Assembly: GCF_020379485.1 (NCBI RefSeq)
Contig: NC_063438.1
Span: 2,170,001-2,234,000, forward strand
From: Brassica napus
Lineage: Eukaryota > Streptophyta > Magnoliopsida > Brassicales > Brassicaceae
Length of the DNA stretch: 64,000 bases
Direction: 5' to 3'
A model generated the notes under the pieces. The model was not told where the DNA came from. It worked only from the letters and a program-made list of their open reading frames with translations, and made no database searches. This document shows positions 11,601-23,576 of this stretch, in pieces (positions within the stretch are counted from its first letter, which is position 1; the number at the start of each line of letters is the position of its first letter). The position numbers were made by a program, and so were the translations under genes.

Positions 11601-12516
11601 TCCTAATAATCCCACAAATAACAATCATAAAACCAAACGACGGGTTACTATGCTAGAATCTTATGAGATTTCTTTCTAGGTGTGAATTACTGTCAAAGTT
11701 AATATAGCAACTGGATCTGCATATCCAAAACTTGTTAGATTTAGGATTATACCTATAGAATGGGAAAAGCTATTGGAGAATTACCTATAGAGGAGGAGCG
11801 AAGGCTTCACTGATAGTAAAAGATACGCAGAGGTTCAGACAATCAGTTGATGCATGATTAGCTCTTCCTTTCGAATATAGTAACTTAGGAAGAGAAAACG
11901 GCACCATAAACCTCGTCATTAAAAAAAGAAGATGAAAAAGGAAAATTTTGACCTTTCAATTGGTTTGATAGCAATGGATGTAACTATTCAGAGTAGGTTA
12001 TAGCTCTTCCAAGCCTCCAGTTTGCCTAAGAACGTTCTTGCGCAGGTTTGATGTATAAGTATCAATAAAGGGGTTATATAAGATAGAAAACAAAGGGAGG
12101 TGAAGGAAAAGATCTCATGAAGATAAGGTATAAGAAGTGAATTGAATGTGTTATCAAAACTCTGAAACGGAGATTCATAGAAATCTGAAACGATACAAAC
12201 AAAGAAGACGAAGAGCTAGAGGAGAGAGGCGTAGATCCTCGTGTTCACCAGGTAGGTTGTTTTTTTTTTTAAATTATACCGATAGATTGTAGCTATAGGA
12301 TAGCAAAACCCACTGTTAAAGAACAAAAGCCCAGCGGAACCACATCGAAGCCCGTACGAAATCAATAGCTAGGAGATCCAACGTGTATTAATTAAATGTT
12401 TTGATTAGCTACAGCCCATCTGACGTGGCTAAACGCTTCAACGTGATTGGTCGATTTAATTGTCCTACGTGAACATGCTGTATGAAGCTCATATATCCCT
12501 TTTAATATAGTATAGA
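11600..12516 (-). other. 5' part of the outer Helitron
   Basis: Non-coding, with purine-rich leader-like sequence around 12110-12250 that may be captured promoter or leader sequence. It ends with the Helitron 5' TC terminus at 12516. Confidence 0.45.
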
Positions 12517-13749
12517 TCATCTAATAAGTGGATTTAGTTTGATAATCAAGATTTATTATAGATTATAGTTGACTCAATTATTGTTGTTTTAGCAAAGATT
12601 ATTATATACTTGAAGTTCTTAACTAATTTGTCATGTTGTTGGCAATACATTATCTGCCATGTTTCCAATGCCCATTTGTCCATTTGTTTGGTGGATATAT
12701 GAAGTTCACAAGAAAAAACTTAGTATTTGTTTGCTCTATCTTTCTATGTAAATGTGTTTTTGCTTTTTTTAAAAGAGCTTTGAGAAAAATTAAAGAAGAT
12801 AACTTGTCTTAACCTATTTTTGGTTTGGGTTTTGCGGAGAACCTTTGAAAATAATGACACCCATACTTAGCATATTAAGGCTTGAAATGGTTTAGGTTTC
12901 TTTAAGCTTTAATTGTTTTTTTTTAACTATAATTGTAAACGTGTTAAACATAACTAAACAGTGTTAAAAAGTTGCTATAATGTTTTTTCCAACTTTTAGA
13001 TTAAAGCATAAAGTGTTACCAAAAAAAAAAGAAGATTAAAGCATAAAGAGATATCATTTGGTATAATCTTTATGCCAACGTATAATTTGTTTTTATCTTT
13101 TATGCAAACGCATACACATGTGGACTTGAAAGAAACGCCAATGAGGACACTTAACACAAACTCCCAAAATGTCACATAAAGCTATAGTTCTGTCACGGTC
13201 TCAATGAAAATCCTTGTGCTATCAATGAATAAACGTTGTGCTGAAACTGGCAGAGCACAAAAATATAGTCTAAAAAAGGATTGAATGATGCAAAAATGCA
13301 AGAACCAAAGGCACAACGATTCTCACATTTGAATGATATTAGAAATATTTAGTTTAGTTGACAAAAAAAAGAAATATTTAGTTTCATAAATTTGCCAAGT
13401 GGAGACATCCACGTGGTAGAGAAGCCATGCCACTTGTCCTATTCGTGGGTTTTCACGCCGTGAGTTACAGTTGAATATTACAAAACAAAAAGAAAAACAT
13501 TTTGTATATGTATTGACATGTTTACCCTTGCGCATACATGTGTTTAGATCTAAATTCACAACTAATCAACATCTCTTATCATCTTTTTAGTTAACTAAGA
13601 GGGGACTCACAAGTCAATTCACCTAATCAAATCTAAAATATATAGTAATTATAGCTTTACCGACATGTGATACTGCCAAAAATAATAAATAATATATAGA
13701 CACAACAAGGATGTGATAGTGAGGAATCTGGAGGGCATTTTAGAACTGA
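12517..13749. other. Intergenic sequence between two Helitrons
   Basis: AT-rich sequence with no convincing gene. The minus-strand ORFs of 60-78 codons here lack recognisable domains. Confidence 0.4.
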
Positions 13750-13761
13750 CTAGTTCCGCGT

Positions 13762-13776
13762 CCGCGCTACGCGCGG
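13762..13776 (-). other. Helitron 3' subterminal hairpin
   Basis: A 6-bp GC stem with a 3-nt loop lies 12 nt inside the minus-strand CTAG end at 13750. Confidence 0.75.
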
Positions 13777-16714
13777 ATAATGTGGTTATACAATTTTCCT
13801 TTAAGTTTATATAAATATATAATATCATTTAATAAATTTGTGTTAAAGAACCTACGAAATTTGAGGTTGGAAAGTAAGTAGAGATCATGCTGTCCCTTTA
13901 TTATTGTTTTGTTGATGATCTCCTCCGACCCAAAACTATATTTGCAACACATCTTTTATGTAGTCAAATATCTGCACAAAATTCCGGAGGCAAAGATTTT
14001 TGAATATATCAAGAGAGTATGGGAAATAAATCATACATATTGATCTAAAGCTTTTGTGCTTTTATTTAGAGAAACAGAAAAATCATAAGAAAATCTGCGA
14101 GCAGTATAACTTTTAAAATATCATGTAGTATAAAACTAACATGAAGAAATCTAAAAAGCCTTCAGTTTTATACTAAACCAACGATCAAGCTTTTTGTTAC
14201 TTTTTTAAGTTAAAAATAATGCACCTGAAGGTATATCCTCTTGTTGAGTGTAGGAGATCGTACCTTGGAATACCTTTTAGACATAAATGGAAAATTGTGA
14301 GATGATGGTTCGAGTTAGGCCTGAGATGCCATCTTCTCGTTGGTTGATTTCACCACTGATGTGATGCGTTCGACATGCCCCTGATCTGTTAACAAAGATG
14401 AGGGGTTGATTAAATTTGCAACAGAGTGGCTGTATACTGGTTCGTGATGTTCAGTGTTATTTTTATTAGTGAATAAGTGATTGCTTGTTTTATAGATGCA
14501 TGATAACCTTATTTACTTTGTTTTGCTTATGGACTATATAGCTGTGATTTACCTTGTTTGTGGAACCACTGCTTGTACGATTTAGTTCATGCGCAGGTGA
14601 TGTTTGGCTTGCCATACTCATGATGGATCTCCAATGCATTCTCCATTCGTGGCTAGCTTGTTTGTCCAAGAAGATGCTTCAGTAGTTGCCGGGTAGATGG
14701 TGGAGCTGTTGTAGAATTTCTCTGGCCCTGGCCCTGCATATCTTATGGCTATTGTCTAGGTTTATGTGTTATTTAATGCTCTTGTTTTTGGAGGGCTATG
14801 ACAGAGAAATGTGCTCCCATAATTGAAGTGATTCTAAATATAGTCTAATCAAACTGTAACAATTATGGTAATTAAGGATCTGTTTTGATTGGTCAAAAAT
14901 TTTAAATGTTGAAAAAATTGTTTACTTAATTTGTAACAAAAACCATAAAATGTCTAACACAATAAAGCATATAAAGATAGCTTGAAATTTTTGGTTATCA
15001 TTCTAGGATACCATTATATTGCTTGATTTACTATTTCATGATTTGCATATTTTTTTATTGTTTTTAGTTCATAGTAATGTATGATGTGAGTATGATGTGT
15101 ATATTTGGTGAGTGTATATATGTTGGATTGTTCCAATATTTGAGTTTTCATGTTAAAAATAGTATATTTTTCATATGACTTTTTCAGTAATTTTTTTAAT
15201 TTAAATATATTATAATATATAATGTATGTTTTTTTTTTTGTATGTGTGCAATTTTTTTGTTATTTACTTTTCCGGAGAAATTTATTTTTGAATCATAGGC
15301 ATATTAATACATATTTTTTATTCATCGGATTTCTTATTTGCATTTGTTTTGGTAATCTAGCTTTTTTTTTCCATAGACCTTTTTGTAAATTATACAAATA
15401 ATAGGGTATGTATATTTTTTTTCTTTCAAAAGTTGTTTCGATCCCTAGGAACAAAAATCCTCATACATGGTTTCCTGTATAACCTTAGTTTCAATAGATT
15501 TACTGATTACGTGCATCATTAGAAACCAAAGCTTATCCACAGACAACTTTGCCTATTGATTATATAAAGGAGATTACATTGAACCTAAAATAATGACTGA
15601 ACACCACATAACATTTGCACCCAAAAAAAAACACATAACATACATGTTTATTTGTGTGCGTGGAAGTATTTATAAAAAAACAACATGCAATTCTTCTTAT
15701 TCTCCTTTTTAATTTTTTTTTCTTAAACATGGATTGATTGTAACTCATGTTCAAAAACTGGCTGTGTTCTCCGGTGAGTAGCCTTTTTTGCGCGGGAAAG
15801 TTTTGTGTGGGATCGATTTTAAAACTCATGTCTTGTTCATTTTTCTATTAATCTCAAATTTCAGTATAATATAATAAAGTGAAGTCTGGAGAACTTATCG
15901 TTATGTGCTTCTGTGTTTGCATTTTTGATAACAAAATTCGATTTTCTCACATTATAGTATTGATGACTGATGTTTCTTAATCATAGCTAAGCATTATGTA
16001 TCTAACAAAGTCGGTGGTTTTCTATGTGAATTCAGTATCGCTTGCACTTGAAAAAAAAGTAGAGTTATTGTTATATGATGTTATCGACCTGAAGTAAGAA
16101 CATATACTCTGCTTCTGAAGTTCTGGATATAAGGAGATTGGATACTCTAAAACAAAGTAAGCTTGCTTGAAATCACTTTGTTAAAAACTCTGATCCTAAA
16201 TTTTACTGTCTCTATAAGGACAACCTAGAATCTGAACTGCTTTGTATATTAAATGATATCTCTAAATATTTTTCGTATCTCCACCAGCAAAGAAAACAAA
16301 AACAGAGTTCAGTCCCGGAATCACAACCCCTCCAGGCACGACAAATAATTCAGGAGGTGAAAATAATTTTATAGTTCCTTCCCTTATGAGACTTCAATTG
16401 TCCAATCAAAACCTTCTTAAACTTTTACGCTCTCCTCCTTTACCCAACCACCCGCTTTTCATTGATCTTCATCTTCTCCTTTAGTCTTCTAGCTTTATTT
16501 TACTTCTTACCATCACTCTTGTCATTGAACCACTTCTTCTACCACAACCACAACTGACTCCGCTGCAACAGATGAAATTAAATATATAGAAACAATCACT
16601 CTACAAAGGTGAATCTGATACAAACAGATATTTGTCAAAATCAAACCTACATTGCATTTCAAAAATCGACCTTTGAAGATTATTTACAGGAATAATGTTA
16701 ATGAGAAGACCAAA

Positions 16715-17231
16715 GAGATAACCACTTAAAATCTACATCAAATCCTTTGGAATACATATCGATGAGTGAATTACGCACAAAAACATCTCCCAAATCAAAG
16801 CCTTTACGTATAGAAAACCCATGAACTGATCTTCCCATATTAACATCCTCAAGAACAACACAGCTCTTGAGAACACTCGTTACAGTTACACTATCAGGCT
16901 CTGTTTCCCCCTCACGAACCATCTCTTTAAACAACTTCCACCCACAAACAGGTTATTGACTTTGCACATAACTTTGAATCACAACACTCCATGAAATAAC
17001 ATCTCTTTCAGACATTTCGTCGAACAGTTTGCGTGCGCTTAGCGAATCACATTCTCCATATAAGGTCAATATCGAATTTTGAACAGATGAAACCCCACAG
17101 AACCCACTACAGATCACGTAGCTATGAATCTTCTCTCCGTCAACGTACAATCGCAAACTACATAACGCGTGGATCACAAGAACCAATGTGGAGACATTAG
17201 GCTCAAACCCCCAAGCTCTCGACTTCCACAA
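16715..17231 (-). pseudogene. Captured PLS-type PPR protein fragment with in-frame stop
   Basis: The minus strand encodes typical plant PPR repeats: [20 protein letters not shown], then an in-frame TAA at 16953-16955, then [32 protein letters not shown] and [13 protein letters not shown]. Homology stops abruptly near 16730. PPR proteins bind organellar RNA, but this fragment covers only two or three repeats and lacks a targeting peptide. It lies inside a Helitron, so capture is the simplest origin. It resembles, from memory, the Arabidopsis At2g17210 type. Confidence 0.75.
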
Positions 17232-17299
17232 ATAAATGATCGAGAAGATAGAAATAAAATCTCAACTCACGAGCAAAGAAGGTGCATTCTTTACCTTAA

Positions 17300-18420
17300 A
17301 AAGAAGTCCTGAAGAGCATTAGTTTAGATGACACTTGAGTTCAAGCTCTTGGGTCCCTCAGCCGTGGCCAATGCTCCAGCTTCCTCACTAATAACATCCA
17401 TATTTCTTCCCGCTTCTCTTATACATCCAAAAGCTCCAAATCAAGTTTATAACAATCAGTTTGAAGAAACCATGCATTACAAAATTGGGGATGTCTTGTA
17501 AACTTACCTTCTCCCATCGTCCATGGAAAGAGGAGACTCACTGAGACAAAGGAATAGCTGTTTATTAGAAAACCTTGTCTATCTCTCTCTGCAGGACCAT
17601 AAAGTTCACAAAAACACAGCTTTCTAATAAATCAATCACAAGTTCTTACTTTCATGTTTCATGTTATAAAAGAAACAAAATTCTCAGTGGGTTTAAATGA
17701 AAGAGTTATAAACGAAACAAAGACGTAGTGGGCGCAACAAACATTTGTAAGAAATACAAAAACCTTTTATTGCTTACAACTATATTTGGTTGAGAGTGAT
17801 TCTTGAGAAGCTTAAGCTCCTCCTCCAGCTCCTGGATATGAGTTTCAATAAGCCAAAGTAGGAAAGTCATGAAGCAATCAGCTGATTGTAGAGAAAGAAC
17901 CAACTAAGATCATGTGATGAAAGAGATGGTGTGGCACAATATTAAAAAAAAAATAACCGGTATCGACAAACCTTTGAGGCGATGCAATCAGAACCTGGGA
18001 AGAATCAACAACAACATTCATTAGTGTGAACGCCAAAACAAAAGTCGAATTATGTGACTAATCGACGAATTAAGATGATATGTTTACTACATATTTAGAA
18101 CGATTCAGCTTGGACAAAAAATTGGTTATCAAAAACGCATAAGAGGAATCAAACATAACGAAAGGAAAATTTGATTACCAAAAGGAGTTAACTAATTAAC
18201 CTGTTTATCCGCGAGAAGCTGCATCGAGATTAATAGCGACTGAACAGGCAAGAGGGATTAAAAACCTAATAGTCCCAGTGAATGATGAGTAGCCGGACAA
18301 CCTCTTGAGATAACGGCAAAGATGTAGACTGTCGAATGTCAAGTAGGATGACAAACTCGAGGTTAGCCATGACGGAAGAGGGGAGTAGAAAAGTATGAAC
18401 TGCAGAGAACTTGGATTGGG
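17300..18420 (-). other. Exon-like fragments inside the Helitron
   Basis: Short open minus-strand stretches occur: MDVISEEAGALATAEGPK near 17320-17400, THIQELEEELKLLKN near 17800-17850, and an ATG-initiated MANLEFVILLDIRQS segment near 18325-18370. They may be exons of one captured transcript. I do not recognise the protein, and no full reading frame can be built. Confidence 0.35.
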
Positions 18421-18840
18421 TAGCGAGGTTTCGTGTGTATGGCCCTAAATTTATAGCAAGTGGTTGATAGAATCATGAAACGTTGGGATTTGGAGGATGA
18501 AGAATCATCGGGAGGTCGAGCGAAAAAATAAAGGAGTTAGTAAAGAACATCATTGATTGTTGAATTAAGGGTAGAGGTAACAGTGATTACAGAGGAAAAG
18601 ATCGGCGGAGAGGAAGCGGAAGAGACAGAGTTCTACGCTCCCGACTGCACAGAGATTTACGTGTATTATATTTAAACTGGGCCATATAAATTTTTTAAAG
18701 CCTACACGGAAGGCCCAGTTCCACTCTTTAAGTTAGAAGCGATGGTGAAATGTCGAAAGAGAACCCCCTCATTGGCTGAATTTAAAAATGACGTGGACAG
18801 CTTATATGATGAGTATATCTTCCTTTTAGTATAGGTTAGA

Positions 18841-19117
18841 TGTTCGATTAAAATAGAAAATAATCTACAAAATTTAATTTTTAACCTTGTTTTCACACCA
18901 TAGATGACGTCATTTTTCCTTTTTTTTGTTAATAATTATTTATTTTCTTCTCTCTCTTTCCTCCGAGTGTAGACTCTTCCCTCACACCGCTGTTTCTCAT
19001 AACCATATTCTCTTTCTGTGGACGAAACTCAACCTTAAGAGACCAGAGAGAGCATTAGCCTAGAGAGAGCTCGCTCGTGTCTGAAAGAACATCAAACCTC
19101 GTATCAAAAAAAAGAAA
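18841..19117 (+). promoter_or_regulatory. Remaining proximal upstream region and 5' UTR of the desaturase
   Basis: Between the Helitron end and the ATG there are 277 bp. They include a T-rich stretch, a CT-rich leader (TTCTTCTCTCTCTTTCC near 18945) and an AG-rich leader before the start. No clear TATA box. The core promoter and leader must fit here unless Helitron sequence contributes. Confidence 0.5.
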
Positions 19118-21486
19118 ATGGCATTGAAGCTTAACCCTTTGGCATCTCAGCCTTACAAACTCCCTTCCTCGGCTCGTCCGCCAATCTCTACTCTCAGATC
19201 TCCCAAGTTCCTCTGCCTCGCTTCCTCTTCTTCCCCTGCTCTCAGCTCCAGCACCAAGTCTGTCTCTTTCTCTCTCTCTCTATCCTCTTGTTTCATTTGC
19301 AAAGTATCTGCTTTTACCGATTGTGTGTTTTGGGCTTTGCTTGTTTGTTCGGTTATGGATCTATGTTCTGTCGATGTTAGCTCAATCAAAGGATTTGCCT
19401 TTTAATCTGGGGTCTAGTGATTACTGATGGGGCCATCCTCTGTTATTCTCTGTCTCATGCCATTGATTTTCATCAATGCTCCTATCTTGAATCTGATTCG
19501 TTTATTAATCTACACGATCCAGATGACAACATCGTAACATTATAGATTCATTCACGTTTACAGTTTCTCTGACATTGATTGCTCCAATGTATATAATCTT
19601 TTGCCTTTAGGATCATAACTATTCTGCATCATAACACTTTCTATTATCTTTGGTTTGCTTAATAGACATTGAAGAAAGTGACTTCAAAATGCTTCTTAGT
19701 TAAAATCCTTATATTCTCTCTTATTAGTATATTACTTCCTCTTGCAAAAAAAAAAAAATCAATCTTTTGATGTTTATTTTTATAGTTTTTTATTGTTTAT
19801 ATAAAAATTCAATCTTTTGATGTTTATTTTCTACTAGTTTTTTTTTTTTGTTTGTTTATATTTTGACGATGAAGTGCATGTCCACTTGTTGCTTACTCAT
19901 GTGATGAGTTTTTTTTGTGCATTGTTCTTGAGTTTATGTTTGTATTCTTTCTTGAAAGACATTACGTTGAACGTTATAGAGAAGACATGCATGCGTACTT
20001 CGTGGCCTCTCTCTATAGTTTCCGTCCAAAAGTTTCACTCTTTTCTTTTAATATGTTCACTCTCTTTTGAAAAAATGACATTTGGCTTTTTATCTTGTCT
20101 CTATCTGATTTGTCTCTCTACCTTGAACATTGAACTGCGAAACTGATTCATAGGTGCATGTATAAGGAGTTCTAGATGTTCATCGGTCACTAATTATCGA
20201 ATTGTGTCTCTTTAATGTGTGGATTAATCTGTTTAGAGATGTAGAACATGAATGCTTATCCAAATGCAATCAAAAGTGTTCTTGTTTCTTCTGTGCACAT
20301 CAGAAACATTACCTTTTAAAATGCTGATGATACCTTTCTTTGGTTGATGCAGGGAGGTCGAGAGTCTGAAGAAGCCATTCACCCCACCAAAGGAAGTCCA
20401 CGTTCAAGTCCTGCACTCCATGCCACCCCAAAAGATCGAAATCTTCAAATCCATGGAAGACTGGGCCGAGCACAACCTCCTACCTCACCTCAAAGACGTG
20501 GAGAAGTCATGGCAGCCCCAGGACTTCTTACCGGACCCTGCTTCCGACGGGTTCGAAGACCAGGTAAAAGAGTTAAGAGAAAGAGCAAGAGAGCTCCCAG
20601 ATGATTACTTCGTTGTCTTGGTGGGTGACATGATCACAGAAGAAGCGCTTCCCACCTATCAAACAATGCTGAACACTTTGGATGGTGTAAGGGATGAGAC
20701 TGGTGCTAGCCCCACTTCATGGGCCGTTTGGACTAGAGCTTGGACTGCTGAAGAGAATCGCCACGGTGATCTTTTGAATAAGTATCTTTACTTGTCTGGT
20801 CGTGTTGACATGAGGCAGATTGAGAAGACTATTCAGTACCTGATTGGTTCCGGAATGGTGAGAGATTAGTTTCAGACAACTATCTTTACTTCTCAGTTAC
20901 TAATTCGCTTTGTTGACTTTCACAGGATCCACGCACAGAGAACAACCCTTACCTTGGCTTCATCTACACCTCATTCCAAGAAAGAGCCACCTTCGTCTCT
21001 CACGGCAACACAGCTCGCCAAGCCAAAGAGCACGGAGACCTCAAGCTAGCCCAAATCTGTGGGACAATAGCTGCAGACGAGAAGCGTCACGAGACGGCTT
21101 ACACCAAGATAGTTGAGAAGCTTCTTGAGATTGATCCTGACGGCACTGTGGTGGCCTTTGCGGATATGATGAGGAAGAAAATCTCGATGCCTGCTCACTT
21201 GATGTACGATGGGCGTGACGACAAGCTCTTTGACAACTTCTCCTCCGTGGCTCAGAGGCTTGGTGTCTACACTGCTAAAGATTATGCGGACATTCTTGAG
21301 TTCTTGGTCGGGAGGTGGAAGATTGAGAGCTTGAGTGGGCTTTCGGGTGAAGGAAACAAAGCGCAGGAGTATCTATGTGGGTTGACTCCGAGAATCAGGA
21401 GGTTGGATGAGAGAGCTCAAGCAAGAGCCAAGAAAGGACCTAAGATTCCTTTCAGCTGGATACATGACAGAGAAGTGCAGCTCTGA
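19118..21486 (+). CDS. SSI2: Plastid stearoyl-ACP delta-9 desaturase, SSI2/FAB2-like (3 exons)
   Basis: Exons are 19118-19257, 20353-20857 and 20926-21486, giving 401 residues, the size I recall for the Arabidopsis protein. The first ~40 residues are a Ser-rich plastid transit peptide ([18 protein letters not shown]). The two iron-binding motifs of soluble acyl-ACP desaturases are intact: EENRHGD in exon 2 and DEKRHET in exon 3. The enzyme puts the first double bond into stearoyl-ACP in the chloroplast stroma using ferredoxin, making oleoyl-ACP. In Arabidopsis, loss of this gene (At2g43710) lowers oleate and activates salicylate-dependent defence. The first intron is long (1.1 kb). A Helitron ends 277 bp upstream. 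No lesions seen. Confidence 0.97.
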
Positions 21487-22106
21487 ACACAAAGGACAAA
21501 AGACATAATAAAACCATTTTCTCTCTCTCTCTCCGTTCGTTATTTGATCTGTCTGCTCTTGAAGTTGGTGTAGATTACTATGGTTTCTGATAATGTTCGT
21601 TGGTCTAGTTACAAAGTTGAGAAGCAGTGTCTTAGTAACTTTGTTTGTTTCTTTCAGTGACTTATGTTTGGTCTTTTAGTAAACTTCTGGTAGTTAAAAA
21701 CAGTTGAGCGTTTTGAGTCTGTACTCAGTTTTCACTGTGGAGTTTTGTTCTAGTTGAAGTTAGTTTTTGTGTCTTCTCTCTGCTTTTCCTCTGTTTCTAT
21801 ATGAATCATATACCAAATGTACTCAAAACGCAGTGTGTGAATCTGTGGAACAACAATATATTTGCTGTTTTGGCAATGTGTGATTTTTAGCTACTAGTGA
21901 TTGGTGTTAACACAGCTATTTCATTTTGTTGAACATTAGTAAAATCTATTCATATTCTAAACCCACAAAGAAAAGAGACTTTAGGCAAATCGTTTTTTTA
22001 TTACTTGAGAATCATAAGAAAAATAGATGTCACAAGGACATTGCATGCTCCATTGAAGCTACATTATCTTAGAGAAAACCAAACTACTATTGAAGGGTGC
22101 TCTTAG
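21487..22106. other. Intergenic: SSI2 3' UTR and lectin 3' flank (convergent genes)
   Basis: T-rich 3' UTR of the desaturase followed by the 3' flank of the minus-strand lectin gene. No ORF. Confidence 0.5.
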
Positions 22107-22153
22107 TCAAATGTTTTCACGTTCAACCACCGTCTCGGAACTTGCAGTAGGCC

Positions 22154-22721
22154 TCACATAGATACCAATGATGATAGACCGTTTGAATTGTAAGAGCCAT
22201 AGAAACCACCAAACCCACGTCGATCACGTATCTCTGGATCAATGACATTGGAACCACTTGTGTAGTTATTATACTCGAACTTTCCAATGGGTCCGTGCTT
22301 CCCAAGGTTAGTGTGAAACGTCAAGTTTCTGATTCCTTCACACAATCCTACTTCTCCACTCAATCCAGTCACATACTCATCTTTACCCAGTTTCACCTGC
22401 GGTTTAATTTCATCAGACAAGTAACATGACTACATAAGATTTTACTAAAACGAGTCCAAAAAAACTTACCTCCACAATCTCATTTGAAAGGTTAGTATAA
22501 TGGTCGTCAGAGGAACCATACGTTTCAGACAGGACTAGAGCTTCATTTTCATAGTAGCCAAACTGAATAGATCTTATGATTCTATCAAAAGAAACGTAAA
22601 TGTACGAGATCATGGTCCGTCCCTTGTCGTCCCATTCAGTGTCATCTGGAACGTCCCATAGCTCGGCAAATTCACCTAAGTTCCATGTTGCTCTTCTTTT
22701 TACTTGTCCTGCTCTTATCAT
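22154..22721 (-). CDS. Jacalin-related lectin, C-terminally frameshifted and with a degraded start (2 exons)
   Basis: Exons are 22721-22470 and 22396-22154. It encodes a single jacalin-type lectin domain (TEWDDKGRTMISYIYVSFD, DEYVTGLSGEVG, LTFHTNLGKHGPIG, GFGGFYGSY). Near 22160-22166 a 1-nt deletion shifts the frame, so the protein ends LSSLVSM. The lost frame still reads GIYVRPTASSETVVEREN down to 22107, as in the neighbour. The upstream Met of the sister gene is here a GTT codon, so initiation must use the next Met at 22721. Jacalin lectins bind mannose or galactose; losing the last beta strand probably harms folding. Position fits Arabidopsis At2g43730/At2g43740. It may be an incipient pseudogene. 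Confidence 0.7.
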
Positions 22722-23576
22722 CTCTCTATAAGAATCAGATACAACTATTTTAGGAGGGTAGAGAGATGGAGAGACTAAGGACGATTATATAAGATGCTAT
22801 GTCTTTGTGTAAAGCCCTAGAGAGTCGTCATGCATTTAGATTTATGTTCATTGGGAGCAAGCTAGACAAGTTTCCAAGAACAGTACATTGAAGTGAGCCA
22901 TTGAAAATTGTGCTTAAGAAAAGAAGACTCTTCGTTTGACCAAAACCTGGTTTACAATAGGCACCGTGAAAAAATAAACAAAAGGTTTTCTATTGAACGG
23001 TGCAGTTGTGAGGATCAGGCCTTAGATGTAATTATTAGCTTTCAAGATTTCGACTATATTAACCACAAGGTGGTGATCTAGTGGTAGGCGGACTCCGGGG
23101 TGCTAAGCAATCCGGGTTCGAAGGCACTCCACTACACTTCACCTTGGGTAATTAGCCTATCTTACGGTCCATTTTAATATCTGGAGTGGGAGTCCATTCT
23201 ATTAATATTGCTCTTTTGGCATTATTTATAATGGAGACCCTAAAAATTCATGTTTCATATCCACAGAGTTACACTCAATTTAGGTAACCTTTGCGTTACC
23301 ATAGAATGTTAGGAGCAGATCAGATGCTTAGGACCAAACAGGAAAATGAACAAAGCAAGTGTTGTAAAGCTCTGTTAAGAGTGGTTGCTTGGGTCAAACG
23401 TTTCCACGTTAAACAGCTTTATCAGGAACTGTGACGGGCACACATATATAGCAGTTGGATGTTACTAGATCCATAATAGAATATTCTTTATTAAAAATAG
23501 AAAGATGACACTGATGCATTACTTTATTTCAGGGAAAACTCAACAACAAACTGAACAAGACTACTGTTGAAGGCTG
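22722..23576. other. Intergenic between the lectin genes, with a SINE-like element
   Basis: Holds the upstream region of the first lectin gene, a tRNA-derived SINE-like sequence (listed separately) and the 3' flank of the second lectin gene. No other gene seen. Confidence 0.45.
23065..23220 (+). mobile_element. tRNA-derived SINE-like element
   Basis: A consensus Pol III A box (GATCTAGTGG, 23075-23084) is followed by a near-consensus B box (GGTTCGAAGGC, 23115-23125). The spacing is typical of a tRNA head, with a T-rich tail after it. It does not fold as a functional tRNA. Boundaries and target-site duplication are uncertain. Confidence 0.5.

Larger units (their letters stand above)
5758..12516 (-). 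mobile_element. Non-autonomous Helitron (outer element) carrying host-gene fragments
   Basis: Read on the minus strand, the element starts with TCTATACTATATTAAAAGGG at 12516, preceded by A. It ends with CTAG at 5758, followed by T. An 11-nt spacer separates that end from a GC hairpin (CCCGGG stem, 5769-5785). This is the Helitron signature: 5' TC, subterminal 3' hairpin, CTRR end, A/T insertion site. No Rep/helicase ORF is visible, so it is non-autonomous. It is interrupted by an oppositely oriented Helitron at 6518-10175. The remaining ~3.1 kb includes a phosphofructokinase fragment and other exon-like pieces. Pairing of these two ends as one element is inferred from orientation and matching flanks. 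Confidence 0.75.
13750..18840 (-). mobile_element. Non-autonomous Helitron carrying a PPR gene fragment
   Basis: On the minus strand the element starts with TCTAACCTATACTAAAAGG at 18840, preceded by A. It ends with CTAG at 13750, followed by T. A GC hairpin (CCGCGC/GCGCGG, 13762-13776) lies 12 nt from the end. The 5' terminus resembles that of the outer Helitron at 12516, suggesting one family. Length is 5091 bp. No replicase or helicase is visible. Inside are a broken PPR fragment (16715-17231) and exon-like pieces around 17300-18420. Its 5' end lies 277 bp upstream of the desaturase start codon. Confidence 0.75.

Noticed and set aside
23075..23125. A tRNA gene
   Set aside because: A and B boxes are present, but the flanks do not form acceptor and anticodon stems; SINE-like is a better reading.
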